Source: Hyphomicrobiaceae bacterium
Lineage (GTDB): Bacteria; Pseudomonadota; Alphaproteobacteria; Rhizobiales; Hyphomicrobiaceae
Direction: 5' to 3'
Assembly (NCBI GenBank): GCA_022844275.1
Contig: JALHMB010000010.1
Span: 48,957-112,956, forward strand
DNA: 64,000 nt
Shown here: positions 55,823-64,000 of the stretch, piece by piece
Numbering within the stretch: the first letter of the stretch is position 1
Layout of the letters: each line of letters starts with the position of its first letter
Position numbers and translations under genes: made by a program
Notes under the pieces: model-generated
The model's database searches: none
What the model was told of the DNA's origin: nothing
What the model saw: the letters and a program-made list of their open reading frames with translations, nothing else

Positions 55823-56617
55823 ATGTGGACCACCGAAAGTGCCGGGACGACGGCTCTCGGGCGATCCGCCCTCCAAACGCGGACGCCCCGCGATATTCTT
55901 GGATGTGATCTGCCCTATCTCGGCGCGCCCGATCGCCTCCTGTTGCGTGGGCTGTCGCTGCTCGCATCAAGGTACATCGTATCGATCGAAGGCCTGCAGC
56001 ATGTGCTTCCGGCGTGGGATCCGTTCATCCTGGCCGCCAATCACAGCACGATGCACGAATCCGTGCTGGTGCCGCCTTTACTGTTTCTGAACAGGGGCGG
56101 AAAGCGCATCCACTTTCTGGCCGACTGGAACTACAGAATCTTTCCCGGTCTGGGCCTCATCTACAGGCGTGCGGGCGTGGTCACTGTCTTGCGCAAGCCG
56201 GCGCGGCCGCGGGCACTGAATTTCCTCAAGAGGCTCTACAAGCATTTCCCGGCGCCGCGCCACGATGCCAGGGATCACCTCGTGGCCGGCCGATCAGTCG
56301 GCATCTTCCCCGAGGGGCAGGTCAACTACGACGATCGCACAATGCTGCGCGGGCGCCACGGGGCGGCGCGGCTTTCACTCGAAGTCGGCGTTCCCGTGGT
56401 GCCGATGGGGATCCGCTTTCCCGATGCCGAAGCGGGCCGCACCACACGAACGAAGTCAGTAATGCAGCTGGTCATCGGAGCACCCATCGCTCCGCAAAGG
56501 CCGGTCGAGGCGCAGGCGTCCCTGGATGAGGTGCGTGCCTGGCACGCGATCATCATGGGCGAAATAGCAAGACTTTCACACAGGATCTGGACCGATGGAG
56601 CGAGCCGTGGTCGATGA
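55823..56617 (+). CDS. PlsC-like 1-acyl-sn-glycerol-3-phosphate acyltransferase
   Basis: 264 residues of the LPLAT superfamily. The catalytic box is AANHSTMHESVLVPPLLF (HxxxxE, where family consensus is HxxxxD); motif III is GRSVGIFPEGQVNYDD, matching FPEGTRS-type. ARLSLEVGVPVVPMGI follows. Start ATG 55823 has GGAGGT upstream. Its 3' end overlaps the next gene, a GNAT protein, by 23 bases; together they look like a two-step lipid acylation unit similar in plan to olsA/olsB, but this is inference. Confidence 0.85.
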   Translation: MWTTESAGTTALGRSALQTRTPRDILGCDLPYLGAPDRLLLRGLSLLASRYIVSIEGLQHVLPAWDPFILAANHSTMHESVLVPPLLFLNRGGKRIHFLADWNYRIFPGLGLIYRRAGVVTVLRKPARPRALNFLKRLYKHFPAPRHDARDHLVAGRSVGIFPEGQVNYDDRTMLRGRHGAARLSLEVGVPVVPMGIRFPDAEAGRTTRTKSVMQLVIGAPIAPQRPVEAQASLDEVRAWHAIIMGEIARLSHRIWTDGASRGR

Positions 56618-57266
56618 GAGCAAGCGGATCAAAGCTGCACGGATCTTCACTGAGAGTGCAAGGCGCGCGGCGCTTACCGTGCTCGCCGCGACCTATCAGG
56701 GTGAAAAGGGCTGGGTCAGCGACCCAGAAAGCCAGATCACCCGAAGCGACGTGCGGCGACGTGATGTCGCCTGGTACATCGTGAGCATAGATGGGCAACC
56801 AGCCGGCGTGTTGCGCACCCTCTTCGATCCGCCGGTCAGGCAGTACCTGGAGTATGGCCTACAGTTCACCGATCCGAGCATCGACATCGAGCGCTTCCTC
56901 AGCGGCACGCGCATCGCGGAGGTCGGACGCTTCGCCGTGGTTCCCGAGCATCGCGGCAACCTCATGCTCGCGGCGGCACTGATGCGGGCGGCGACGCGAG
57001 AGATGGTGCTGCGTGGCTATACGCACGTTATCACCGACGTGTTCGAGGACGACCCGCACAGTCCGCTCGGCTTTCACACGCGGGTCATGGGCTTCAAGCA
57101 GATCGCGACCCACGATCACGGCGAGCTCAATTGCGTGAGCCGGCGCATCACGCTGGTGCTCGATCTGAAGCACAGCTATCAGCGGCTCAAGCGAAGCGGG
57201 AATTGGCTCTTCCGCTATCTCACGGCGCAGTGGCCCGAGACGTTCCATCGCCGGTTCGCGACGTGA
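56595..57266 (+). CDS. GNAT-fold acyltransferase coupled to the PlsC-like gene
   Basis: 223 residues. GNAT features: WYIVSIDGQPAGVLRTLFD (strand pair), IAEVGRFAVVPEHRGNLML and AAALMRAATREMVLRGYTHV (CoA-binding loop with R-G-N), then FHTRVMGFKQIA. The sequence is closest in feel to N-acyl amino acid/hemolysin-type acyltransferases (OlsB and FeeM relatives) rather than to N-acetyltransferases. The 23-base overlap with the PlsC-like gene indicates coupled expression. Product might be an N-acylated amino acid then O-acylated by the partner. Confidence 0.75.
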   Translation: MERAVVDESKRIKAARIFTESARRAALTVLAATYQGEKGWVSDPESQITRSDVRRRDVAWYIVSIDGQPAGVLRTLFDPPVRQYLEYGLQFTDPSIDIERFLSGTRIAEVGRFAVVPEHRGNLMLAAALMRAATREMVLRGYTHVITDVFEDDPHSPLGFHTRVMGFKQIATHDHGELNCVSRRITLVLDLKHSYQRLKRSGNWLFRYLTAQWPETFHRRFAT

Positions 57267-57684
57267 GGGATGGGCTGCGGCGATCGGTCAGTGTCGCCTT
57301 TGATTTTCGGGGGGCGGACGTTTGGTTCTGATCCCGGAGCGGACATTCACGCTCCGGCAAGCCCCGACTTCCCGGAATTCGGCCCAATTGAAATTGCCCT
57401 CAGAAGCGCCAGTACGTGCCACGCTGGGTGTCAATTTTAATGACGCCCTCGGTTCGACGCGACGGGGGCCGCAACTGAGTCTTCAAGAGCTCGCCGATGT
57501 CGGACAGCAGTTCCGTACGATCGGCGAACGCGCTGTGATTCAATGAGAACATGTCCATACTGAGCCGCGAGGCTTCGATGGTATCAGCTGTCGGTGCCGT
57601 CCCCACGCTGAGCCTCTCACGAGATCAGCGGTCGCCTGCTCGTGCCCACCAGCGGATATCTAACAACGTCGCCCCACACTCGCC
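57267..57684. other. 418-base intergenic region with one weak small ORF
   Basis: Between the GNAT gene and the convergent E1 gene. It contains the low-confidence small frame at 57400-57606 (described separately) and otherwise nothing recognisable. Near 57300-57360 there are short repeated CGGACGTTT/CGGACATTC motifs that could be decayed coding DNA. Confidence 0.35.
57400..57606 (-). CDS. Possible small protein, 68 aa
   Basis: GTG start at 57606 with GAGAGG 7 bases upstream, ending TGA at 57400. The composition looks like a real protein: DMFSLNHSAFADRTELLSDI and then a basic stretch ending TQRGTYWRF. No family recognised. It could also be a chance frame in decayed DNA. Confidence 0.35.
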   Translation of the reverse strand: MGTAPTADTIEASRLSMDMFSLNHSAFADRTELLSDIGELLKTQLRPPSRRTEGVIKIDTQRGTYWRF

Positions 57685-59679
57685 TCACCTATACGCCACG
57701 GCCTTGATGGCCTCCTGGATCTCGTCCTGGCCGGGGATGACGATGCGCTCGAGTGTGTCGTTGTAGGGCATGGGCACGTCGCGCATACCGATGCGGGCGA
57801 TCGGCGCATCGAGGTAATCGAAGGCCTCCTCCTGCACGAAAGCCGCGACCTCGGCGCCGAAGCCCCACTTCTTCCAGCCCTCGTGCGCGATCACGAGGCG
57901 GCCCGTTTTCTTGACGCTGTTGATGATCGTCTCGGTGTCGAGCGGGCGCAGCGTGCGCGGGTCGATGACCTCGACGTCGAGGCCCTCGCGGGCGAGTTGA
58001 TCGGCCGCACGCAGCGCCGGTGCGACGAGCGCCATGGTCGCGACGACAGTCACGTCTTTGCCCGGGCGCTTGATGTCCGCCTTGCCGACTGGGATCACGT
58101 ACTCGATGGCCGGCACGGGACCTTTCGTTTGCACGTAGAGCAGCTTGTGCTCGCAGAAGATGACGGGATTGTCGTCGCGGATGGCGGCGGCGAGCAGGCC
58201 CTTGGCGTCGTAGGGCGTGGATGGCGCCATGACGACGAGGCCCGGCACGTGGCAGAACCACGCCTCCAATGATTGCGAGTGCTGGGCCGCGAGGCGCACG
58301 CCGCCGCCCTGCGGCCCGCGGAACACGACCGGCACTTTCGGTACGCCACCGAGCATATAGCGGAACTTCGCGGCCTGGTTCACGATCGGGTCGATCATGT
58401 GCGTGATGAAGTCGAAGATCTGGATTTCGGCAATCGGCCGCATCCCCGTGATGGCCGCGCCGACAGCCGCGCCCGCAATGGCCATCTCGGAAATGGGTGT
58501 GTCGCGCAAACGCTCCTTGCCGTACTTCTCGATGAGGCCGCGCGTCGCGGCGAAGATGCCGCCGATCTTGCCGACGTCCTCGCCCATGACGAACACGCGT
58601 GGGTCGCGCGCCATTTCCTGGTCGATGGCCTCGCGGATGGCCTCGCCATAGCCGAGTTCGCGCGCGGTCTCGTGGCCAGGACCAGGCTCGGGGCCGAAAT
58701 CGTGATGTGGCGCCGTCACCGCGCCCTCGAAGACCGCGACCGTCGGCTCGGCGGCAAGCTTCGCCGTCTCGACGGCCTTGGTCAGCTCGGCCTCGACCGT
58801 ATCGCGGATCTCGGCGAGGCGCGCCTCCGTCACCTGCCGCTCCCTGAGGTGCTCGCCGGCGCGACGGATGGCGTCCCGCTCCTCGCGCCACACGCGATCC
58901 TCGTCCTGGCCGCGGTAAGCCGGCAGGTTCGCGCGCATGGAATGATCGCCCCACCGCCATGTAATGCATTCGATGAGTGACGGGCCTTGACCGTTGCGGG
59001 CGCGCGAGGCAGCGCGGCTCACGGTGTCGTAGACGGCGGCGACATCATTGCCGTCGATGGTCTCGCCGGGCATGGAGTAGCTCGCCGCGCGGCGCGAGAA
59101 GCGGTCGATGGCAGCGACATCGGTAATGCGCGTCGAAAGCCCGAACTGATTATTCTCGAGCACGAACACGACCGGCAACTTCCATATGCTCGCCATGTTG
59201 AGCGCTTCGTGGAATATGCCCTCGTTCGATGCGCCATCGCCGAAGAACACGACGCAGATCTGGCCGCTGTTGCGCAGCTTGGCCGAGAGTGCCGCACCCG
59301 TGCCGAGACCGATGCCGGCGCCGACAATGCCATTGGCGCCGAGAATACCGCGCTCGATATCGGCAATGTGCATGGAGCCGCCGAGGCCCTTGGAATAGCC
59401 GGTCTCGCGGCCGAATAGTTCTGCTGCCATGCGCGTGAGATCGGCACCCTTCGCGATGCAGTGGCCGTGCCCGCGGTGGTGGCTGACGATGTAGTCCTTG
59501 TCCTCGATTGCAGCGCAGGCGCCGACGGCAATGGCTTCCTCGCCGACGTAGGAGTGGGCCGTGCCCTTGACGAAGCCTTCGTGGAACAGCTCCTGGACGC
59601 GCTGGTCGAAGCGGCGCACGCGCTGCATCTGCTGGTAGAGATGCTCGAGCAGGGGTGTGTCGATCGTCTGGGCATCCAT
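57685..59679 (-). CDS. 2-oxo acid dehydrogenase E1, alpha-beta fusion (PDH/acetoin type)
   Basis: 664 residues. N-terminal half (about 1-330) is E1 alpha, with [21 protein letters not shown], and the ThDP motif [20 protein letters not shown] ending LENN. The C-terminal half (about 340-664) is E1 beta ([63 protein letters not shown]). The two subunits are usually separate genes. No E2 or E3 gene adjoins it, so partner proteins must come from elsewhere. ATG 59679 has GGAGGAAAA upstream. Divergent from the P450. Confidence 0.94.
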   Translation of the reverse strand: MDAQTIDTPLLEHLYQQMQRVRRFDQRVQELFHEGFVKGTAHSYVGEEAIAVGACAAIEDKDYIVSHHRGHGHCIAKGADLTRMAAELFGRETGYSKGLGGSMHIADIERGILGANGIVGAGIGLGTGAALSAKLRNSGQICVVFFGDGASNEGIFHEALNMASIWKLPVVFVLENNQFGLSTRITDVAAIDRFSRRAASYSMPGETIDGNDVAAVYDTVSRAASRARNGQGPSLIECITWRWGDHSMRANLPAYRGQDEDRVWREERDAIRRAGEHLRERQVTEARLAEIRDTVEAELTKAVETAKLAAEPTVAVFEGAVTAPHHDFGPEPGPGHETARELGYGEAIREAIDQEMARDPRVFVMGEDVGKIGGIFAATRGLIEKYGKERLRDTPISEMAIAGAAVGAAITGMRPIAEIQIFDFITHMIDPIVNQAAKFRYMLGGVPKVPVVFRGPQGGGVRLAAQHSQSLEAWFCHVPGLVVMAPSTPYDAKGLLAAAIRDDNPVIFCEHKLLYVQTKGPVPAIEYVIPVGKADIKRPGKDVTVVATMALVAPALRAADQLAREGLDVEVIDPRTLRPLDTETIINSVKKTGRLVIAHEGWKKWGFGAEVAAFVQEEAFDYLDAPIARIGMRDVPMPYNDTLERIVIPGQDEIQEAIKAVAYR

Positions 59680-59844
59680 GGGCTTTTCCTCCGGTAGCAG
59701 TCGGCTTTTTCTTGCGGGGATGGTACCCGATGATCCCGAATTGGGAAGATGCATTGGGGTGATGCGTGTTTCGTGCCTGCCGCAAGGTGCAAGACGCGGT
59801 ATGGTCGCCTCAAAGAACCAAGCCGCTCCGAGGAAATGCCTGTC

Positions 59845-61056
59845 ATGACGATGATCTATGATCCCGCTCACCCCATCGTGCGCGCCGATCCTTATCCGGC
59901 CTACGCGCGGCTCAGGGAGGAGGAGCCCGTGCACTGGCATCCGGGCCTCCGCTGCTGGATCCTGACGCGCTATGAGGATGTGGCGGCAGCACTCTCCGGG
60001 CCGTCCATGAGCCCTGACCGGCTGACGCCCTTCTATGCGGCGCTCCCCGAGCAGACGCAGAGCCTGCTCGCCGAGATGATGCGCTACCTCAATCTCTGGA
60101 TCGTCTTCCGCGATCCGCCGGCACACACGCGGCTGCGCGGCCTCGTTGCCAAGGCCTTCCTGCCGGGCACGATCCTCGGCTTCAAACCGCTCATCGAGAA
60201 GATCATCGCGCGCCAGCTCGACAAGCTCGCCGAGAAGGACGATGCCGATCTCGTCGCCGACTTCACCATGCCGCTGCCGGCGCTCGTCATCATGGCCATG
60301 ATGGGCGTTCCCGAGGAACGGCTCTACGATGTCAAGGGCTGGTCGGACGACATCATGCTCTTCATCGGCACGGCGCGTGCGACGCCCGACAAGTACGAGC
60401 GTGCGCGGCGCGGCGCAGTGGGCATGGCGGCTCTCTTCCGCGAGGAAATCGAGAAGCGTCGTACCGATCCGGGCGACGACCTCCTGAGCCTGCTGATTGC
60501 GGCGCGTGACGAGAAGGACCGCTTGAGCGAGGACGAACTTGTCGCGACCGCGATGCTGCTGCTTTTCTCCGGGCACGAGACGACGACGAACCTGCTGAGC
60601 ACGGCGACGCTGACCATGATGCGCAATCCGGATGAGCGTGCGCGCCTCGCCGCCAACCCGGACATGATCTCGACGGCCGTCGAGGAGTTCCTGCGCACGG
60701 AGGCGCCGACCAATGCCATGGGCCGTGTCGTGCGCAAGACGCACGAGGTGCGCGGCGTCACCCTCAAGGAAGGTGACCGGCTGTTCGCGATCATCAACGC
60801 GGCGAACCGGGACGGGAGCCAGTTCCCGAATCCCGACAAGGTGGATCTCGGGCGTCAGCCGAACCGCCACCTCACGTTCGGCCAGGGCGCACACTTCTGC
60901 CTCGGCGCGCAGCTTGCGCGGCTCGAAGCGCGTATCGCGATCCCTCAACTTATCGAGCGCTTCCCGAACATGTCACCCGGCACATCGCCGCCCGTGTGGC
61001 TCGACAGCCTCGTCATGCGCGGGCTGAAGTCCCTGCAGGTGAGGACGGGGAGGTAG
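59845..61056 (+). CDS. Cytochrome P450
   Basis: 403-residue soluble bacterial class I P450. Oxygen-activation helix I is [15 protein letters not shown], the ExxR pair [10 protein letters not shown] (EEFLR), the Arg site [12 protein letters not shown], and the heme-ligating Cys in [19 protein letters not shown] near residue 352. The start ATG 59845 is 9 bases from GAGGAA; ATG 59836 is possible. Substrate unknown. No ferredoxin or reductase gene is adjacent; its redox partners are elsewhere. Divergent from the E1 fusion gene with a 165-base gap. Confidence 0.95.
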   Translation: MTMIYDPAHPIVRADPYPAYARLREEEPVHWHPGLRCWILTRYEDVAAALSGPSMSPDRLTPFYAALPEQTQSLLAEMMRYLNLWIVFRDPPAHTRLRGLVAKAFLPGTILGFKPLIEKIIARQLDKLAEKDDADLVADFTMPLPALVIMAMMGVPEERLYDVKGWSDDIMLFIGTARATPDKYERARRGAVGMAALFREEIEKRRTDPGDDLLSLLIAARDEKDRLSEDELVATAMLLLFSGHETTTNLLSTATLTMMRNPDERARLAANPDMISTAVEEFLRTEAPTNAMGRVVRKTHEVRGVTLKEGDRLFAIINAANRDGSQFPNPDKVDLGRQPNRHLTFGQGAHFCLGAQLARLEARIAIPQLIERFPNMSPGTSPPVWLDSLVMRGLKSLQVRTGR

Positions 61057-61173
61057 GTGGCGACCCGCAGGCGTTCTACACAGCCTGAAATCTCACCAAA
61101 ACCTGACTTGACCGGCGCTTGATCTTCCATCGTACACTCAGTTTCCTGCCTCTATCGGGATCGGGCGAAACCG

Positions 61174-62892
61174 ATGCTCACGCGGAAGCAGCGGAATTGG
61201 AAGTTAACGGCTCTGGTATTCGGGCTCCTCCCGTGCGTGGTTGGGCTCGGTGCGGTCCAGGCTCTGCGCTGGTCCGACATCGTCTGGCTCTCGACCGGGG
61301 GCGGATTCTGGCCGGTCGTCCTCGCCGGTGTCTCGATCGCCGTTCTGATCAGACTTTTCTTTTCCGATTTTGATGATCGAACGAGTGGAACCGCGGCGTG
61401 GCTCACGCTCGTGGCCACGTGGTTCTACGTTCCTGCATGGGCGGCCGCGATCCAGGTTCCTTATGCTGCGGCAGTCATTAGCAAGGGCGGAAACGTGCAC
61501 AATGTGCGCGAGACGGCCCGCTATCCGGGGTACAGGGTGTGGTTCCTGACGGACCGTCCCGGCACCCGGATCGTTCACAACGTGGCGGGCAAAGTCACGG
61601 CGGTCTCGGTCGACATCGAGTATTCCTACGCGGATCCCTATATCGCCACGCGCCAGCACGGCGAGGACCTCTCCGAGGCGCTCGCCCGCGGCGCAGGCAT
61701 GGTTCTGAACGAGGAAGCTCAGCGGACGCGGGAATCGAAAATTGCGCTGTTCGAGGATCGCACGGCCCAGGATCGCGCGATCGAGAGGATCTGTCGTGCG
61801 ACGGTGGGCGACGGGATCGGATGCCCTCTCAAGATCAAGATGTCATCTCAAGTCGAGGCGACGGCGATCGGCGCGGTCTGGAGCCGCTACTACTCCGAGA
61901 AGGAGGCGATCGCCGAAAAGCACCTGCCGACGCTTGTGCACCTGTTGACGAAGTCGGATTCCTCGATAGCCGATACCGATGGTGTCTTTGCGCTTCTGCT
62001 GGAGCTTGCAGAGACCGCCACACCGCTCTCTCAGGTCGCGCAGAAGCCCTATTTTCTAAGTGACGATCAGTTCGGTGAGCTCATCCGGCGCATCATGCGC
62101 CTACCGGGATGCGGCGACGAGGCCGTTGCTATACTGTCCAAGGTGAAGCGCTTGTCTCAGGCACAGCGTCAGGAGCTTCGTGCCAAGGCCTTCGGCGAGG
62201 CGAGTATCGCGAAGATCGTCGCACAAGCCGGCCCGCTGCGCATTACCGATGCCGAGATCGCTCAATTGGCGCCGCGCATGCGTGTGGCGTTTCAGGACGA
62301 TCCCGGCGTCGCAGTGCGCTCTCTGGAGGTCTTCGGTGACCGCCTCCCTGAAGAGACGCAACGCGATGCCGTCGGCCGGATCGTGAAGGCAAAGGCCTCG
62401 TACGCCCTCGCCGCTCTGGCCCATGTGAATTTCTCCGACGATCTTCGCGGCGAGCTCATGAAGAAGGTGCTGGCCGATGCAGGGTACGAGGATTTCTCGG
62501 TTGCGGGCCTGACGAAGGAGAGCCTGCAGTCCACCCTCATACCGACCGAGCTGAAGTCGCTTATCGCGAAGGCAATCAGGCAGAGCGACACGTCCAAGAG
62601 ATGGTTCGAGTTTGCGCTGACGTCCTTGCCAATAAGCGCGATGACGCTCGAGGAGCGTCAGTCTCTTCTAACGGGCCTGCTGTTTGAAAGTCCCAAGGCT
62701 GCGGTTGAGTTCGTGAGCAAAAACCGAGCATTTCTCGAGCCCGCAGAGGTCAACGAGGTCACGCGCGGCTATGCCCGGACCATCGAGACCGACTTCTGCC
62801 TGCACCTGTCACATCGCAACAGGAACTGGCGGGTCGATTATTTCAGCGAGGATCAGCTGCAGATTTTCCGCGAGTGCGCGGAGAGGAAGTAG
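61174..62892 (+). CDS. Unknown membrane protein with large soluble helical domain
   Basis: 572 residues. Three predicted transmembrane helices near the N-terminus (about 12-31, 41-60, 72-95), then a soluble region of about 450 residues. No catalytic motif is seen; the repetitive helical, Leu/Ala-rich middle (GELIRRIMRLPGCGDEAVAI, LSQAQRQELRAKAF, and recurring LRITDAEIAQL) suggests HEAT-like repeats. One Cys pair (PGCG ... GCP) may be coincidental. No family recognised. It lies 117 bases downstream of the P450. Confidence 0.7.
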   Translation: MLTRKQRNWKLTALVFGLLPCVVGLGAVQALRWSDIVWLSTGGGFWPVVLAGVSIAVLIRLFFSDFDDRTSGTAAWLTLVATWFYVPAWAAAIQVPYAAAVISKGGNVHNVRETARYPGYRVWFLTDRPGTRIVHNVAGKVTAVSVDIEYSYADPYIATRQHGEDLSEALARGAGMVLNEEAQRTRESKIALFEDRTAQDRAIERICRATVGDGIGCPLKIKMSSQVEATAIGAVWSRYYSEKEAIAEKHLPTLVHLLTKSDSSIADTDGVFALLLELAETATPLSQVAQKPYFLSDDQFGELIRRIMRLPGCGDEAVAILSKVKRLSQAQRQELRAKAFGEASIAKIVAQAGPLRITDAEIAQLAPRMRVAFQDDPGVAVRSLEVFGDRLPEETQRDAVGRIVKAKASYALAALAHVNFSDDLRGELMKKVLADAGYEDFSVAGLTKESLQSTLIPTELKSLIAKAIRQSDTSKRWFEFALTSLPISAMTLEERQSLLTGLLFESPKAAVEFVSKNRAFLEPAEVNEVTRGYARTIETDFCLHLSHRNRNWRVDYFSEDQLQIFRECAERK

Positions 62893-63053
62893 GCCGTGAG
62901 GCCAATGTTGGACGCGTCGCCATATGGCTCGACAGCCTTTTTCATGCCTGGTTGAAGTCACTCCTCGTGCGGACAGGTAGGTAAGGGGCATTGCCCCAGC
63001 TAACGAGGCGTTATAGAATTTTCTCTTTTTAGCTATTTATTGGGGGTGAATAC

Positions 63054-63890
63054 ATGAGCTCCTGTGATGGTGTTTCCTTATCGATTCTTGTCGCTCGTAC
63101 AGATGTATCTTTTCTTAGGCGAACAATTCCGCACATCGTCAAAAGTAGCGCGTACCCGTTTAAGGAACGGGCGCTAGTCGTCGACACAGCCCCATTGAGC
63201 CCAGAGTATGCGTCCCGCCCTCACGTCGGTTCACGGCAAGAGCTGGACGAAATCTGCAATGGATTGGTTGCTGATGGTTGGGTCGACAGGCTGCACTACA
63301 TCGACTACGCGCGAACAGAGATAGATCGTATTTACTCAACGTATTTTCGTCAGCGACTACGAGAAACGCATGATTTTCGAGGCTATCCTATATACGGTAG
63401 CCTTTGGCCACTCGAAGTCGCGCCAACAGACCACGTCGTTCACTTTGATTCCGATATGCTGCTCCACCAGGATCAGGGCCGAAGCTGGATCGACGAAGCG
63501 GTCGATGTGCTAAAGCGAAGAGCCGATATTATTTTTGTAGCTCCGCTCAGCGGGCCGCCGCGATCGGATGGCAAGCTTTTTCAAGGATCGACCGCGTATG
63601 AAGCCGATGCAGATGGCTTCAACAAGTTCAAGTTTTTCACGAGCCGAAAGTATCTAGTCGATCGCCGCAAGCTGCGGTCGATGGGGCTTAAGCCCCGATG
63701 GATATCGAAGAAGCGCCGTTTGGCGTCGCTTTGGACGGGTGTGAGCGCGTTGTGGTCGTTCGAGATGATGGCCAGTGATCAATTGGAGAGGCTTGGGTTG
63801 TGGCGGGCTGACCTGTCGGATCCGCGCACCTGGACGCTGCATACGCCTGATCATGGCCCTGAATTCCTACGTCGACTACCCGTGATGTGA
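63054..63890 (+). CDS. Glycosyltransferase-like (GT-A) protein
   Basis: 278 residues. A GT-A-style DxD motif occurs in DHVVHFDSDMLLHQDQG (Asp131-Asp133), the metal/nucleotide-sugar site; the N-terminus VSLSILVARTDVSFLRRTIP looks like a GT2-type first strand. No CAZy family can be assigned by eye. GGGGGTGA lies 8 bases before the ATG. The gene and its upstream region are visibly more AT-rich than the rest of the window (rare codons ATA, TTA, AGT), which hints at horizontal acquisition. Confidence 0.7.
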   Translation: MSSCDGVSLSILVARTDVSFLRRTIPHIVKSSAYPFKERALVVDTAPLSPEYASRPHVGSRQELDEICNGLVADGWVDRLHYIDYARTEIDRIYSTYFRQRLRETHDFRGYPIYGSLWPLEVAPTDHVVHFDSDMLLHQDQGRSWIDEAVDVLKRRADIIFVAPLSGPPRSDGKLFQGSTAYEADADGFNKFKFFTSRKYLVDRRKLRSMGLKPRWISKKRRLASLWTGVSALWSFEMMASDQLERLGLWRADLSDPRTWTLHTPDHGPEFLRRLPVM

Positions 63891-63900
63891 CCCCCGCCTT

Positions 63901-64000
63901 TTATCCAGCCGGGACTGGAATCCGGTCGTCATTGAACGCTCCCGATGAGCGTCCTTCAAGCTCTTCGTTGTGCTGCCAGCGTGCCGCGTAGCCGGCCGGT
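63901..64000 (-). CDS. 3' end of a minus-strand gene (partial)
   Basis: An open frame ends at TAA (63903-63901) and runs off the window's right edge. The visible 32 residues contain AGYAARWQHNEELEGRSSGA and end DDRIPVPAG. Composition looks coding. Too short to identify; it converges on the glycosyltransferase gene. Confidence 0.4.
   Translation of the reverse strand, partial: PAGYAARWQHNEELEGRSSGAFNDDRIPVPAG

Noticed and set aside
59680..60948. The E1 reading frame stays open for over 400 codons upstream of 59679
   Set aside because: It runs antisense through the P450 gene; the E1 homologous part starts at 59679 with a good ribosome-binding site, and the upstream part has Arg/His-rich antisense composition.

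Overview
The window is a GC-rich alphaproteobacterial chromosome segment, most likely from the order Hyphomicrobiales (Rhizobiales). This rests on gene content and order: rimP-nusA-ylxR-infB with a fused YlxR/L7Ae protein, Usg, an EipA/DUF1134 protein, an H-NS/HvrA-type protein, a GluQRS, an ETF-beta lysine methyltransferase homologue, and a divergent acdR/acdS pair. Species cannot be named from the sequence. No rRNA, tRNA, CRISPR array, prophage or intact insertion sequence was recognised.

Layout. 1-5.7 kb: minus-strand translation/transcription operon rimP-nusA-ylxR-infB (infB runs off the left edge), with a promoter and an intrinsic terminator in front of rimP. 5.7-9.1 kb: enoyl-CoA hydratase, mutM, a GlcG/HbpS-family protein, a 60-residue protein and ubiE. 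9.2-12.8 kb: TadD-like TPR lipoprotein, a ThDP enzyme and an orphan Flp pilin next to an AT-rich stretch. 13-15.7 kb: metH lacking its homocysteine-binding domain. 15.7-22 kb: H-NS-like protein, Usg, a SPOR-like membrane protein, DUF1761, ETF-beta methyltransferase, gluQ and a duplicated secreted domain. 22-31.6 kb: glutaredoxin-DinB fusion, isocitrate-lyase-family enzyme plus aminotransferase, DUF2130, a long DUF1134 protein, an isolated nuoE, a methyltransferase and a quinone oxidoreductase. 31.7-41.5 kb: small exported proteins, DedA, argG, rdgB-hemW, argC and an NAD-dependent epimerase. 41.6-47.5 kb: priA, transaldolase, a creatininase-family protein, DUF1254/1214 and a PNPOx-like flavoprotein. 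47.5-64 kb: MocR regulator, acdR/acdS, dodecin, OsmC, AraC, peroxiredoxin, acyltransferases, a PlsC-GNAT pair, an E1 alpha-beta fusion, a P450, an unknown membrane protein and a glycosyltransferase in more AT-rich DNA.

The most interesting signal is regulatory. Short Arg-rich reading frames sit directly upstream of both arginine-biosynthesis genes. The argC leader ends RRLRARPLARRR and is followed by a GC-rich hairpin with seven U residues; an 8-base stretch of its Arg codons is exactly complementary to the 5' arm of that terminator. The argG leader contains FRRHLRERP and overlaps several mutually exclusive hairpins. This fits arginine-sensing ribosome-mediated attenuation, though it is inferred from one sequence. 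Other notable points: three AARGTGGWC-type sites between the divergent MocR and PNPOx genes, two copies of a triple-palindrome intergenic repeat, and a terminator that a methyltransferase gene could be translated through.
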